Shown: positions 44,457-56,913, counted from the first letter of the stretch. The stretch is 64,000 nucleotides of DNA from Vombatus ursinus (GCF_900497805.2 NW_020954588.1:13250459-13314458), one strand, 5' to 3'. Notes: generated from the letters alone by a model not told the origin. Numbers and translations: made by a program.

Positions 44457-44532
44457 TTCTCTCTGTCTCTGTTTCTCTCTGTGTCTGCATCTGTGTCTCT
44501 GTCTCTGTGTCTGTCTCTGTGTCTCTGTCTGT
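44457..44532. repeat. (TCTG/TCTC)n microsatellite
   Basis: Imperfect TCTCTG/TGTCTC units. The Glu/Thr-rich minus-strand frame across it is an artefact of the repeat. Confidence 0.95.
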
Positions 44533-44968
44533 ATCCTGCTTCCCCACCCCACTCCTCTTTCTTTTTAAGCAGTCAGATGACAAGTAACCAGCCCCTAGGA
44601 TTTTCTTCATCCTCGGGTGCAAAGTTGTTGTATTTGTTTTGTTGGCACTTTGATCTTCACCTTGAACTCTGATATAGATTTAAGAGCATCGATCTTTGGG
44701 TTATGATCAGGATAAGACCCAGAAATATCTTCTCGCTCACTAAGGATCCCCTACAAGAAGATGCCAAGGGGAAAAGGTTAATGATAAGCTCATCTAGATT
44801 AGAAGAGTATGATTGCTAGTATACTGAATATATTCCAAATTAAAGTCCCTAAAAATTACCAAAATTTCTGGCAGATACAGTTTTAATGAAGAGAGAACAC
44901 ATTCTATCTCTTGAGAAAAAGAGGTTTGCATGTTTTTTTTAAATCATAGCAATCAAATGAAATCAAGA

Positions 44969-45038
44969 AATGTATATTTGTGAAAAGCACCAGTAAACAT
45001 TCACAAATGTATATTTGTGAAAAACACCATGTAAACAT
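44969..45038. repeat. ~35-bp tandem duplication
   Basis: 'aatgtatatttgtgaaaa' plus 'caccagtaaacat' occurs at 44969 and again, with two small differences, from 45006. Confidence 0.9.
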
Positions 45039-45124
45039 GTTTATTGGAAATGTTTACACAGAATGATGGTAAGAAGAATCTTAACTAAATCATGGAATCT
45101 TTTAAATAGATGTTTTCTTTTGGG

Positions 45125-45365
45125 ATCTAGGTGACATATTGGAAGGAGCACTGAAGTCAGACAAACCTGAGTTCAAATCCTGCCTTAGACACTTACTAGT
45201 TATGTGACCCTAGGCAAGTCACTTAACCTCTGTCTATTTCAGTTTTTTTATTTGTAAAATGCGAATAATATTACAACCTACCTCCCAAGACTCTTGTGAC
45301 AATCAAATGAGATAGTATTTGTTAAGTCCTTTGAAAACCTTAAGATAATATACAAAGCTAGCTCT
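45125..45365 (+). repeat. MIR/THER-type CORE-SINE, near full length
   Basis: 'gacatattggaaggagcact', 'gagttcaaatcctgccttag', 'tatgtgaccctaggcaagtc', 'tttgtaaaatgcgaataata', 'gaaaaccttaagataatata'. Sense, well preserved. Confidence 0.9.
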
Positions 45366-45409
45366 CCCCCCCTCATAGTTGTTTCAGTTGACTTTGACTT
45401 AGAAATGTG

Positions 45410-45535
45410 GCTACATTATCCTCCCAGTAGAATTTAACCTTTTGGGGTAGGAAATGTTTAATTTTTTTTTTCTGTATCCCCATTGTACGGTCTCAGACAC
45501 ATAGTAGATGCTTAATAAATGCTTGTTGAATTGAA
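45410..45535 (+). repeat. L2 LINE 3' tail
   Basis: 'ccttttggggtaggaaatgt', 'ctgtatccccattgtacggt', 'gacacatagtagatgcttaa taaatgcttgttgaa'. Confidence 0.85.
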
Positions 45536-45964
45536 CTGAAAATTTATTAGGTCAATTTACATCAAAACAGTTTTTTTTACTACATATGAAAAAATCAGCA
45601 TCTTTCATGAAAAGTAAACAGTGAACATCACAAGATTATATTTTATTACATGATTGTAATTGATTTTGTTTACATTTATTGTTATTTTTTCTAAGAAAAA
45701 AATCCATAAGTTTGTGAAGTTCGCCATAGGATCATTGGATTTAGAACTCGCAGGGGCTTTAGAGATTGCCTGGTTGAATCTCCTCATTTTGCTGAGCAGA
45801 AAATGGAGTCCAAAAAAGGTTGTGACTTCATTGGCTCTAGTAGCCTTCCATCCTCCTCACCTCCCATCCAATTCGCCATCTCCCACCCAATAACGAACCT
45901 TTAGTCTTTTTGTCCCTCTGCCTTTGTCCACTCAGAACTGAAGCCTTATCAACCTTACTCAAGG

Positions 45965-46215
45965 GAATGCTGGTAAATACTTAACAATCAGCTCTCTAAA
46001 ATTAAAAAAAAAATGCAAAACACACCTTTAAGTTTAATCTGCACTATAAACATTTTCTCCATCACTTTAAGTCTCAATAATCAATAAAACAATAAACCAT
46101 GCCCCACCTTGTAACATTTGCTTATTTCCAAGGTGCAAATGTTTATATTGAAAATTTAACAATTGGCTCTCATGAGCTGATTGAGCTAGCCCCAGTATAC
46201 CTCTGCTTTTACCCA
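45965..46215. repeat. Unnamed dispersed repeat, copy 2
   Basis: Homologue of 7838-8075 in the same orientation. This copy has a near-repeat of 'ttaacaatcagctctct' (about 45981) at its other end 'ttaacaattggctctcatga' (about 46160), so the element may have related ends. Confidence 0.7.
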
Positions 46216-46549
46216 ATCAAAATCAGTACTTAGATTATTCATTCACATTAGATGCTGGGTTCAAAACCTTATACTAAAGAGATGAAAGCTTAACTGGTCT
46301 CATTACAAATTATAATTAGGATCTGAGTCTGTGTATATTTTTGCCCATATTTTTGGTTCCTCTAACATCACAACAGGTAGTTAGTGTGATTCAGCTGCCC
46401 ACGAGGCCAGCCCTGATGATAAGATATAAAGAACTCCCTAGATTTAATAATGACTTAATTGGCCATGATTAACAATTTTTTGAGTCAATTGTTTGGTGGG
46501 CCTATATTTTCATCAGTGTAAGGATCATTATCAATTCTACAATGTGTAA

Positions 46550-46685
46550 TCTTTGAGAGTTGCCTAGAGGTACAAAGAGTAACTTGTCCAGGGTCACAGC
46601 TAGTCTGACTCAGAAAGCAGATTTAAATACAGATCTTACTGGAACCAAATTTTGCTTGGTATAGCTACTAACACTGCCTCTCTTC
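46550..46685 (-). repeat. MIR-type fragment
   Basis: 'taacttgtccagggtcacag', 'agcagatttaaatacagatc'. Antisense, diverged. Confidence 0.65.
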
Positions 46686-46689
46686 ACCA

Positions 46690-48440
46690 AAATAAATATT
46701 CTAAATTAGCAATTGTTTTAGCAGATGTTTACATGAATAGCATAAATCTATATGAAACATACATTTTAAAAGAAAAAACCTATTAAAATATAATGGCTAC
46801 CTAGAAGATGAAAAACTTCAAATGAGACCTGAGATCAAAGGAGCTTTTTAGATATTCCTTAACTACATTAAAAGTATCTGGAAACTTGGAAAACAAATGA
46901 TGTGGCTGGGATAAAAACTATTCCCAAATTACACAGATCCTTTCATTTTCACATATTTGTTGAGTTCATTTTTACTTAACTCCCTCCCTCCCTCCCTTCC
47001 CTCAAAGAACAAAAGCCTGATATAGAAACCAACAACTTGCTAAATTGGAAGACTCTTGGTCTTGAAGCCTCCAACAGTGAGAAGGAAAGCAACTGAAAGC
47101 ATGTGGTGTAGCCAATGTCATATTTCTTCCTATAAGGGCATTGCCATAAAATGTAAATATCTTCAAAGGATTAACCCCTCAACAACATGAAAATGTGAAC
47201 ATCTTCTAACAGGGTGAAGTGTTTTCTAATCTGAACAGCTTTAAAAAGGGGAAATCAATAAATGGCATGAGAAACTTCAAAGGAGGACCTCCTGTCAATG
47301 ACAGAAGTTCCTTCACAGTGTAAAGTCTTTGAAGAAGGACTCCCATTGCTGGGAAACCTTTGAAGTGACTGAAAACAGACATTTATAATTACAGAAAGGT
47401 GCAGTGTCCAGCAGGGCTCATACAAAGCCATGTCTGAGGTATGTAGAGAGGAAGGTGGAGGGGTGGCGTGGACACTGACCTTGCTGGCTCACAACCCAGA
47501 AGTCTTTCAGGTCAACTGTGTAATCATACGCAAAGGCTACTGTGAGGTGGGAATAGGGGGGAGGGGCTCGAAACCAAGTCATTTTGGATCTCTCATTTCA
47601 AAAAAAAACATACATTGCTCCACAACGTGGATTCTAATACTTACCGCCTGTGACTGCTTCTTGTGAAGCTGTAGGATCAAATGAGCTGGGGGATGCACTC
47701 ATCTGTTCTCTTTCTAGAAAGCTCAAATGACAATAATAATAATTAATAGGAGAATAACAATCTCATCATTTTCACTATTGCTAAATATTACAAATAAGTC
47801 TCAAAAACCAACGATACTCCAATTTTTATTGTGTTCAGCAGACTAATTGCCTTCCTTTCTAACTTAGTAGCAGCTACCCTCTAGTAGCTTCCCTCTGCTA
47901 GAATAGCCTTCAAAGAGCCAGGGTCACGTCCCCACATGATGAGATTTCAGAAGAGGACTCCAGCAAAGGGATACACTCCCATCCCATTGGAATTGCTTTA
48001 GACATTTTACTTAAACTTAGGTTTCCTGCACATTTCCAAAATGAGCCTTGACAGGTAATTATTTACATATACTGTGTAGTTCTTGTTCTTAATGCATAAT
48101 GGGTGCAGCCACTTCATCTCTTGATTTCTTTGTGCTTTTGTGTATTTTCGACTCAGTCCTTGAGAGCTCGACAATATCTCACGCTCCTCTTACTATCTCC
48201 CACTATTTTTTGAATGGATGAAAAATGTCAACTGATATTTCCTAATGGAGATGGGGACCATGAAAATGGACTTATAACTTCAATGGCCATATATAGTCAC
48301 ATTTTAGAGGATAGCCCAAGACATAGGTAGAAACTCACATATCCTCAATAAAATATCCTTTGTCCTGCAATGATGTTTTACCAAGAAAGGTGAAACAATG
48401 GTTTGAAAGTCTAACTTAAAGAGAATCCAGCCTTTGATGG
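46690..48440. other. Long non-repeat stretch
   Basis: About 1.7 kb with no recognised repeat. 47700-48440 has somewhat higher complexity and scattered CpGs. The plus-strand frame 47430-47666 has no domain. No exon signals that hold together. Confidence 0.35.
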
Positions 48441-48442
48441 AG

Positions 48443-48452
48443 NNNNNNNNNN
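48443..48452. other. Assembly gap, 10 N
   Basis: Ten undetermined bases. A round number suggests a placeholder whose true size is unknown. Confidence 0.99.
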
Positions 48453-48454
48453 GG

Positions 48455-49250
48455 ATGATGACCCTGGTCTCTTGATTCAGCTCAGTTTTCTTTCCACAAG
48501 TAATGACTCATCTGCTATCTATTATCCCTTCATTGACCATTAGATAGTACTCACAATTTTACTTTACAGACTCAAAAGATTGTCATTTGAAAGTGTTCCG
48601 TCTCATTGAAAATAATGTGATACCAAAAAGCTTCTGGTTTGGGGATCCTGAACCATACATGTGCTAAACTTTCCCCGCTCTGGTGGGACAGTTATTTGTT
48701 CTTCTTTATTATAACTTATTTTTCTTTATTATTATTTACTTTATTCTCCACCTTGTTGCCCTTCCCTGTCCCTTCTCCAGAACTTCCTATATCTGGAATT
48801 GTCTGTACTAGAAAAAAGTCCATCTCCCATGTAGCCTTACAAAAAAGTCTCCCTACTTGTGATATGTAGGTGGAACTATATGAGTGATTTTAGTCTTTCT
48901 TTATAAAAGCACCTAGCTTTTTGTCTATTTGTTTGACCCTGTTGTGCTGGTCAGCACAGGTCTCTGATAATGTAGAACTGAAGAAGTTCTGAAATCTGGG
49001 GATAATCAGGGTTCTAGGCAGGAGTGCACCTCAAGGATCAATCCCTTTCCTCCTTTGGGGGCCCATTGTGTATCCTCTTCTTTTGAGGGGTTGCTGCCTT
49101 TACTTTTTCAGTTAACTATGATTTCTATCTACTCTCTCTCAATCTTCTCTTCCTACCCCTTCTTTCTGCCCCATTCCCTAAAATTAAGTGTCTTTCCTTG
49201 CGTGAGATAAAATATTCCTGCTTATTCATGTAGTATTATTGGCTGCCAAT
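48455..49250. other. No assigned feature
   Basis: Mostly unrecognised. Some pyrimidine-rich text (49080-49200) might be old LINE, but it cannot be supported. Confidence 0.3.
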
Positions 49251-49254
49251 TTTA

Positions 49255-49425
49255 TAGCACCTCTTTTCAATTCAATTCAATTCACCAAAGGCCTGTTATA
49301 CACAGGGCACTGTGCAGGGGATTCGGAGATAAAATAAAACATAGTCTCTGCTTTCCAAAGGAGTTTTCAATTAAATAGGGGGATCAGATGGGTGCCCAGA
49401 TAATTATGATACAAGGTCGAATGTG
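49255..49425 (-). repeat. L2 LINE 3' end, antisense
   Basis: 'aaaggcctgttatacacagg', 'gcactgtgcaggggattcgg', 'gctttccaaaggagttttca'. Preceded by (TTCAA)3. Confidence 0.7.
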
Positions 49426-49737
49426 ATGGTTCTGATTAGGAATGCATCCCGTGAACTGGCCATGTTGTTCAAGTTCTCACTGCATATTTCCAGTGGTCTG
49501 AAACCAGTCACTATATGTCACATAATTATAACTTTGAATAGTGCAAGTTCAAACACATGCAACCACTTCTTGTGATTCATTATTTGCACTAATAGAGACC
49601 TAGTTATACAAAGAAAAAGTTCAAAGTGGGGTGGGAAATATGAGGAGAGAACAGTTTCATCTGGGGTTCGAGAAAGGATTGAAGAGGTTTCCTGCTAACT
49701 CTTACTTCCCCTCAAATCTCCTCTCCTGAGGTTTCAT

Positions 49738-50010
49738 GCTTACAGTCCCTACCTTCAATGAGGTTACACTCTAGTCAGGAAATGAAACCTATACATAAAT
49801 AATTATAATGTAAAGTAGAAAATATTTTTAAAAGCATTGGAAAGGTCAGTGATCTGAGAAATTTTCAGAAAGAAAGGATACCTTGGGTATTGGGTTGGGG
49901 TAGGGAAGAAACCAGAGAAGGCTTCCTGGAGGAGATGACACATGAGATTAACTTTGAATGAAGAGAAAAACACCAAAAGGCAGAAAAGGAAAGAAAGAGA
50001 GGAAAGTCAA
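49738..50010 (-). repeat. L2 LINE fragment, antisense
   Basis: 'acagtccctaccttcaatga', 'ggttacactctagtcaggaa', 'agaaggcttcctggaggaga tgacacatgaga'. Confidence 0.8.
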
Positions 50011-50104
50011 AATATACGCATCAAACATATTCCTGCTGCTAGGACTGTGTCTCCCAAAGTAAAGAATCTGGGGAGGACATTCCTTGGCTGCTCTTGCTCT
50101 TCTG

Positions 50105-50340
50105 GTCAGTCAACCCACTATGTTCTAGGCACTGTGCTAAATTTTGGGGATACAAATTTAAAAAAAAGATGATCTCTGTCCTCAGGGAGTTCACAATCTA
50201 AAGGGGAAGAAAATACACAAAAGGAAGCTAAAAAGGGGGAGTGCCAGAGAGTACCTGGCACAAGGGACCTGATGAAAACAATAATGGAAAAGAAACCAAG
50301 GAGAGCAGCTGATGGCAATTTTTTAACCCCTGAAGAAAAT
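50105..50340 (-). repeat. L2 LINE fragment, antisense
   Basis: 'actatgttctaggcactgtg ctaaattttggggata', 'ctctgtcctcagggagttca caatctaaagg'. Confidence 0.85.
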
Positions 50341-50344
50341 CAAA

Positions 50345-51035
50345 TCAAATCCACTTTTCATTGTCCATATATAATTCACTAATTTTCAACTCTATCATTG
50401 ATCAAGATATTTCTATAAAGAGCCTTTCCCACCTTCTTTGTAGCTCAAAGTCCATTTTAATACCTTATGTAAACATTACTTCCTTCAAAACCCAGGCCCA
50501 CTCCCTTAAGGACCCTTCTAAAAGTAGCTTGGAACAACTCATAATGGGTCTCTCAGTTCTTGTCTATATTATGGATGTAGATAAAACAATGGCTAATATC
50601 TGTAGCAGAGAAGAACAATTAAAAAAGTCACAGCCAAAATTCTGCTTGTACTTCTTTTTTTTGGGGGGGGGGAGACATCTTTAAGTTTAAGTAGGATTTC
50701 ACATCTGGGATGCAGGAATATAGATAAAACATTGCTTAAGTGTAGGTCCTGATGGGTTATGGCTGTGGACATGTATATTTGTGTCAATTCCAACACTATC
50801 ATTTTCCTCGGGTATTATTGAATTTAATGAGAGCAACCAATCTTAGTTAAAAACAAACAAAAAATTAGATGACAAGAGAATGTGAACAGGACCCCAGTTA
50901 ATTAATTTGCTAATTGTTCTCCCTTGTTACAGACACCAGGCAGCATTCACTCTTTAGTCGTGATGCATGCAGCTTGGGCTGTGTATTATTTTCCACTTGT
51001 TCGTTTCACTTTGTAATTACTCTCTAGGTAGTTTG
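50345..51035. other. No assigned feature, small candidate conserved element at 50880-51000
   Basis: 'cagttaattaatttgctaat' and 'tgatgcatgcagcttgg' lie in a short repeat-free island. The rest is unrecognised. Frames of up to 107 codons have no domains. Confidence 0.3.
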
Positions 51036-51039
51036 TGTA

Positions 51040-51155
51040 TTTGTGCTTTGTCTTCTCAACTAGATTGTAAGCACTAATTCTCCTGTGCTTCTGTGAGCAA
51101 TGAAGTTCAACTCTGAACACATATAAGATGCTCAATAAATCCTGAATGAATGGGC
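51040..51155 (+). repeat. L2 LINE 3' tail
   Basis: 'caactagattgtaagcacta', then 'atataagatgctcaataaat cctgaatgaatg'. Confidence 0.65.
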
Positions 51156-51159
51156 AAGT

Positions 51160-51955
51160 GAACAAAAGAAGGCCAAAAGCAAGACTAAAGTATAGCACAG
51201 TGTGACATTATAAGGCCTACCTATGGATTGCTGGTAGTTAAACAAGAAATGGCCATGTTTGTTGGAAACAGACAATTGTTTAGCAATCCTATAGGTGAAT
51301 CCCTATCAGTGAAACCATTGGCATAAAGACATAAACCAGGGCTATGAACCAGATTAGAGGTATTCATGTTCAGGTAGTAGCATGGCAGTCCAATTGTGCT
51401 CACCAATTTAAGTTGAAGCACCAGCTGGAGTCTTTTCCTCATGGGCAAAAGCATCTGCAGGACAAAAATCAGTATTTGTTTTGGATTGGTTTATTTTCTT
51501 GGTAGTCAATTATGCCAACCCCTTTTAAACTTGCAAAATAGTATAGAAAAAGTAACATCAAAGAGAACAGGCAATTTTTAGGAATGTGGAGGACTCCATG
51601 AATTACATTTCTCCCTATATAGTTCATTGTTGTGAATGTGTTCATTTTTTTAGATTGTTTAATTCTTCTTTTGCTCTAAGAGATGAAACTAATTGACAAA
51701 TGTCCTGGAAATAATGGATGGCAAACGTTCAGCAGGATAAAATGTCTTTGAAACTACTTCTAATATTACCGATGGAAAAATTCCAAACAACTCCAATTGT
51801 TTAATCCAGATCAGGATGTTGCTCTTTTATTTTCAGTCCCTGTCACCTCCATATTATTTTTGTCTTTAAATTTGAGAATTAATTTTATCTATACAAAAAA
51901 AAGAACTCACCATGTGGAAGCTTGGTTTAATTGGATTTAAGGTGTTTCCTCTTTT
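51160..51955. other. No recognisable feature
   Basis: No repeat or gene recognised. Confidence 0.35.
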
Positions 51956-51957
51956 AA

Positions 51958-52045
51958 GAAAAGGTAGTACACTATATCTGGTCTGCACCCCAAAAAGATT
52001 GAAGAAAAAGGCAAAGGACCCATGTCTACAAAAATATTTATTGAA
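51958..52045 (+). mobile_element. L1 LINE ORF2 fragment, sense
   Basis: 'tatctggtctgcaccccaaa', 'aggcaaaggacccatgtcta caaaaatatttat' resembles the ORF2 C-terminal block of the other L1 copies. Short. Confidence 0.55.
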
Positions 52046-52449
52046 ACATTTATTGAAAATGTATTCTTAAATATTTATGAATCAATAATATGTCTGGCTA
52101 TTTTGAGCAAGTCTTATTTGTGCTGACAAATTCTCAAGGCTTTTGGGGGGATGATACTTGTAGCATGTGGTTTTGCCTATAAGTTTATGAAAAATGGTGA
52201 ATGGTAAATGATTCTGGTGAATGTTTCTCACCAACTGCACAGTTTTGTTTTGTTTTTTGTTTTATCATTTGTACAGTTTCTATCAATCATTAAGTCTAAG
52301 TTCTCCTTAAAGAAAACCTTTTGGTGGTTTTTGTTGGCAATAATTTGGTCTTGAATAGAATTCATAAAACTTTCATTTCTGTAACCAACTCAGAAATTTA
52401 TTTGATACCTCTTTGGTTATTTATGGTTGTTTTTATGTGTTATAATCTT

Positions 52450-52540
52450 TTGGGACAGCTAAGTGGTACAGTGGATAGAATGCCAGGCCTGAAGTCAGGA
52501 AGAATCATTTTCCTGAATTCAAATTTACCCTATTTATCCT
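52450..52540 (+). repeat. tRNA-headed SINE, 5' fragment
   Basis: 'gggacagctaagtggtacag tggatagaatgccaggcctg', 'aagtcaggaagaatcatttt'. The rest of the SINE is missing. Confidence 0.8.
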
Positions 52541-52544
52541 CTAT

Positions 52545-52708
52545 CTAGCTTGATTGTAAATACTTTTTCTACTTGTTGTCTCTCCCATTAGATTGTGAGA
52601 TCATTGAAAGCAAAGACTGTCTTTTGCCTCTTTTTGTATCTGCAGTACTTAGCACAATACCTGGCACATAGTAGGTCCTTAATAAATGTTTATTGACTGA
52701 CTAATTCA
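52545..52708 (+). repeat. L2 LINE 3' end
   Basis: 'tcccattagattgtgagatc', 'ttgaaagcaaagactgtctt', 'cagtacttagcacaataacc'-type text (52645-52665), 'tggcacatagtaggtcctta ataaatgtttattgactga'. Well preserved. Confidence 0.9.
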
Positions 52709-52709
52709 A

Positions 52710-53250
52710 TTTGACCTTCAAATTCAAGGCCTTTTTGTCTATTTCTTTGGCATACATGAAGAGTTTTAGTTTTGTTGAGTTCCAAAGACAATTTAATATC
52801 ACTGATGAAAGTTATGATGGGGTGAAAAAATTGCTTAGTATGTTTTTAGTTGAGCTTTATAAGTTGATTCATCCATGAAATGATATCCATGTGTCCATCA
52901 AGCAATTAATCAAATGTTCTGATATGACTCCCTTTTTGATTTGAAAGACACACTCATTTAGGGGATGTGAAAATGGTTTTAAGGGTAGAAAGAATCTGAA
53001 AGAGTTTAAATGGATTCCTTGAAAGAGGATGTGTTTTCTAATATTAACTAGAATTTGTTTGTATATATATATGTTTTTAAATATAAATATCTATATTAAG
53101 TATATATATGTATTATATATAAATTAGTTACATTTATTTATAGTTTTATATCAATCAATCTTGAAATGATTGTGTTATTGGTATTTTTAAATAGAGAACT
53201 ATTTTCCATGTCAATTCATTTAAATGGATACATATTAAAAAAAAGAGAGA
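52710..53250. other. No recognisable feature except AT-rich low complexity
   Basis: AT alternating tract at 53060-53125. Nothing else recognised. Confidence 0.35.
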
Positions 53251-53254
53251 GAGA

Positions 53255-53830
53255 GAATGATGGTACTTGCCCTTGGGGAGCTTACAATCTAATAGGGGAA
53301 GAAAACACACAAAATGAAACTGAAAACTGAGGGACAAGAGAGGGCACACAGAGGAAATGTATTTAATAAATATGAGTTGATTGAGTGCATGAGAGAAAGC
53401 ATTGTATGATTAGCTGGGGCCAGAATATGAAGGACTTTAATTTACAAATATAGAACTTTGTATTTCATAAACACTAGGGAGCCATGGAAGCATCTTAAGC
53501 AAAAGAGTGATATGGTAATACCTGTGCTTTATGGATGATGTCCATTTGACAGCTGCGTGGAAAAAGAATTATAGAGGGGTAGACTGAATGTCAAGAGACC
53601 AGTTACAACAACATTGAGATATTGAGTGGAGTGGCAAGATGGGCTTGAGTTATTGCAGTAGCCATGGAGTAGAGAGCAGGAGATGGATACTGGAGATATA
53701 AAGGAGTCAACAAGACTTGTCCACTAACTATGGTTAGGCAAGGAAAGAGTGGGTAGTGCTGGAAGGAAGAACAATTGAGAATGAAAATCTGAAATGGCTA
53801 CAAGGTTGGAAATTTGGCTAAGAGAAAAAC
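53255..53830 (-). mobile_element. L2 LINE, ORF2 C-terminal part and 3' region, antisense
   Basis: 'acttgcccttggggagctta caatctaatagg', 'gtatttcataaacactaggg agcc', 'gtgatatggtaatacctgtg', 'gagttattgcagtagccatg'. The last corresponds, on the minus strand, to the L2 RT C-terminal DYCNSLL block (here G-Y-C-N-N-S). Old and stop-ridden. Confidence 0.85.
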
Positions 53831-53834
53831 TGGT

Positions 53835-54945
53835 CATGCCCTTGACCTAAATAAATAAGGAAGTGAGGAGGCTGTGTAGGTTCTGAGAAGAAATTTTTTT
53901 TCATAAATAGCACGAGTCATATTGTATCATCCCAACAAATCTCTCTCTCTATCATCCAGACATGGAGATTTAGGAAACATCTTCATTTTGACGACCAAAA
54001 AAGGATTCTAATGTTATTATCTCATCAATTTTGGGTTAGCAGAATGAAAAGCTGTACCAGGGAAGTTAGTCCATTATCATTTCACTATTGTGACATAGAA
54101 ACTTGTAAATTGTTGCTCCAATTATGTGTGTACACAGACATATATATGAACATGCATGCATCCATACATACATATAAACATACATACATGTTATTGCTAA
54201 TGTGTCTATTACCATATAACTAATCTACATAGAGCCACATAAATCTTTTCTTCGGGCATTCTTATTCTGGCTTTACAACCGAAGGAAATGTGGACCATAA
54301 CTTCAGTTTCTTCCTCTCTATAAGGAAATGATAACTTTGTATGCTTAAATCCTAGCTACACCAAATATCCTCTCTCTGAGTGAACTGTGTGCCTTTGTAT
54401 ATTTGTATATTCACTAGAAAGAAACTTTTGAAGATGTCATCTAAAAATCCCATATTTAATTGTATTTTCACTACTATAGGCAAATAGGTAAATGAATACT
54501 TTTCTACAACCAATCTGACATCTTTTTAAAAAATGCTGCTAGCTATGAATAGCCATCATATGTGAACTGGAATTCGCATACATTCAAATTGGAAGTAATG
54601 CTCACACCTCCTGATTTTTTTCCTCATAAAGGCACTTTAAGGCAGGTAAGAGTAATTCACATTTTCACATGTGCTAACATAAGTATCTGTTTTATTTTAG
54701 TCTCTGAGAGCAGAAGTAGGTCTAAGGAATGAAAATTGTGGAAAAACAGATCTAGGCTCAATGGAAAGAGAAACTTTCTAACAGAGTCAACAAGAAGCAG
54801 AATAGGATGTCCCATTTTGAGGGGATAAGTATTAGAAGTCTTCAGGTAGAAAGCAAATATGAAGTGAATTATATTAATCCAGACCCTTAAAAATAAAAGA
54901 TGCAATCTTGAGATATTCTTCTATATGTAAAAGGCTTTGATATTA
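53835..54945. other. No recognisable feature except a CATA-rich tract
   Basis: (ACATACAT)-type low complexity at 54130-54192. Other frames have no domains. Confidence 0.35.
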
Positions 54946-54958
54946 AATATATATTGGG

Positions 54959-55125
54959 GGGCAGCTAAGTGGCACACTGGGGATAGAGCACCAGCCCTGG
55001 ATTCAGGACGACCTGAGTTCAAATCTCACCTCAGACACATAACACTTACTAGCTGTGTGACCCTAGGCAAGTCACTTAACCTCACTGCCTAACCAAAAAA
55101 AATATAAATAAATAAATAAAATAAA
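54959..55125 (+). repeat. tRNA-derived SINE (SINE1/WSINE-like) with A-rich tail and target-site duplication
   Basis: Full tRNA-like head 'ggcagctaagtggcacactg', B box 'gagttcaaatctcacctcag', 'ctagctgtgtgaccctaggc', 'aagtcacttaacctcactgc', then an (AAAT)n tail. Direct repeats atatattggg at 54949-54958 and 55126-55135. The closest to consensus of the SINEs here, so relatively young. Confidence 0.92.
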
Positions 55126-55354
55126 ATATATTGGGCATTTTTTTCAAATGACAAAAGTAAAACACCAGCATTTAATTTATTATATATAAAATAACCAGAA
55201 AGCAGGCCCCTATAAAACTATACCTATTAAGTCATAATTAAAACATATGATAGATTATGATCCATACTTAATATTTGACAGCATGGCCTCTCAAAGCATT
55301 GATTTAAGGGGAACATGGATTCAAAACCTGCCTGGGACACATAATGGTTGGTAA

Positions 55355-55535
55355 GTGTAGCCTGCAAAGCCAGGACTGTTATTTGTCTTTGTATCCTCAG
55401 AGCTTAGCATGGTGCTTTGCACATAGCTGATGCTTGACAAAGATCGGTTGACTTGACTACAGAACTTATGCGGAACCAGAGATAGCACCATGCTTGCCTT
55501 CAAGGAACTTCCAGTCTTAGTTAGAAAGTCTGAGC
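55355..55535. repeat. L2 LINE tail (sense) followed by an antisense L2 scrap
   Basis: 'ctttgtatcctcagagctta gcatggtgctttgcacatag' at 55387-55430. Then 'gccttcaaggaacttccagt ctta' at about 55495-55520 in antisense. Confidence 0.7.
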
Positions 55536-55539
55536 CCAA

Positions 55540-56815
55540 ACCTATAAAAGTTTTTTTTAAAAATTTTAATACTTTTCCTTTTCTTCTGAATGTATCCAAT
55601 GCCCTAGCAAATCTAATATGTGGTATCATTACAGCTAAATGCAAGTTTCTGAATGAGCTCTTTGCAAAATGGCTCTGAATTTCAACAATCCCTATCATTC
55701 CTATTCCCCATTATCATGGTTAATAAGTAGCTTTATTATTTGATTGCAAAATGTGTCACAGTTTTCATCATTTCTCATCTTATTATGTGAGATATATTTG
55801 GTTACATATTTGGTGAAAGGCATAGTATCATTTTGAAGGCATAAAAATTTAAACTAAGTTTTATACTGATTTTTTAAAATCTCTTTTAACTACACCTGGA
55901 ATTTTGCTTCATGCAGCTCTTCTACAGTAGATACCCAGAAACAATATTTTGGTGGTCAGGGTAGATCTGGGAGAAGAGTGAGAGATAGTACCTTGAGAGT
56001 CAAAGGTTAAGTAGAGGAAAGACAACTATGAGAAATATTAGGAAACAGCATTCATTTGCATTTTCCATACAAGAAGCATAACATATACACATATATATTA
56101 TTTTTCTTAAGATCGCATTATTATTTCAAACACAAGTATAGGGAATTGTAGAACAAATATGACTAAAATCCATGGAGGTTTTTTTTTTAAGATTTTAAAA
56201 AAGTCATTTCAGCTTTTAACGACTGGGTATTACTTTAGCTTAATAATGATGGCCAGCCAAGTTGTCAGGGACAATCATATCACTTCTGAAATGTATGGCT
56301 GAGCATCTGAGTCAAAGTGTAGGAAAGAGGATGATTATTTTGTTTGTGTAAAGATTAGTTTCTGATCTTCTAGGGACCAATTTATAAAAAAAAATTGTCC
56401 TTTGTCTCGTAAGCAGCTCAATTTTATTTCTAATCCATTAAGGTTTTAGGAAGAATTGGATGTTATTATTGTTTAGAGAATAACAGAGAAACACTCATAC
56501 AAATAAAACAAAATATATGGTTCTAAAAGGAGTGATATTGTGGTTTATTTTAGAAATGTACAAGAATCACTGGCAGAGAAAAATATATAACACATACTAA
56601 CATAAATTAAACACAAAGGACACATTTGAAATTAGTAGCAACTGGAGAAACTAAGCATTATCAAAATCATCATTCTCAATCAAATTTAAAAGAATATGTG
56701 CATTGTTAGGGTGGTAGAGTAGCATAGGTCTAAAATACAGAGATGTAGATTTCACCTTGTTTACCTCAAGTAAATAGGCAATTACTGTAGGTGCTCTCAC
56801 CTACCCATAAAGCTA
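55540..56815. other. Non-repeat stretch
   Basis: About 1.3 kb without recognised repeats. Minus-strand frame 55321-55698 (125 codons) overlaps the L2 pieces and has no domain. 56225-56460 has the look of higher-complexity DNA. Confidence 0.35.
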
Positions 56816-56855
56816 AATATCTCAATCTCTCATACAATTTCTATCTCTGTCTCTA

Positions 56856-56856
<1 letters not shown>

Positions 56857-56913
<57 letters not shown>

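Noticed and set aside
44389-44672. Thr/Glu/Asp-rich and Ser/Leu-rich frames on opposite strands
   Set aside because: Artefacts of the TCTG/TCTC repeat.
55321-55698. 125-codon minus-strand frame
   Set aside because: Overlaps sense and antisense L2 scraps; no recognisable domain.
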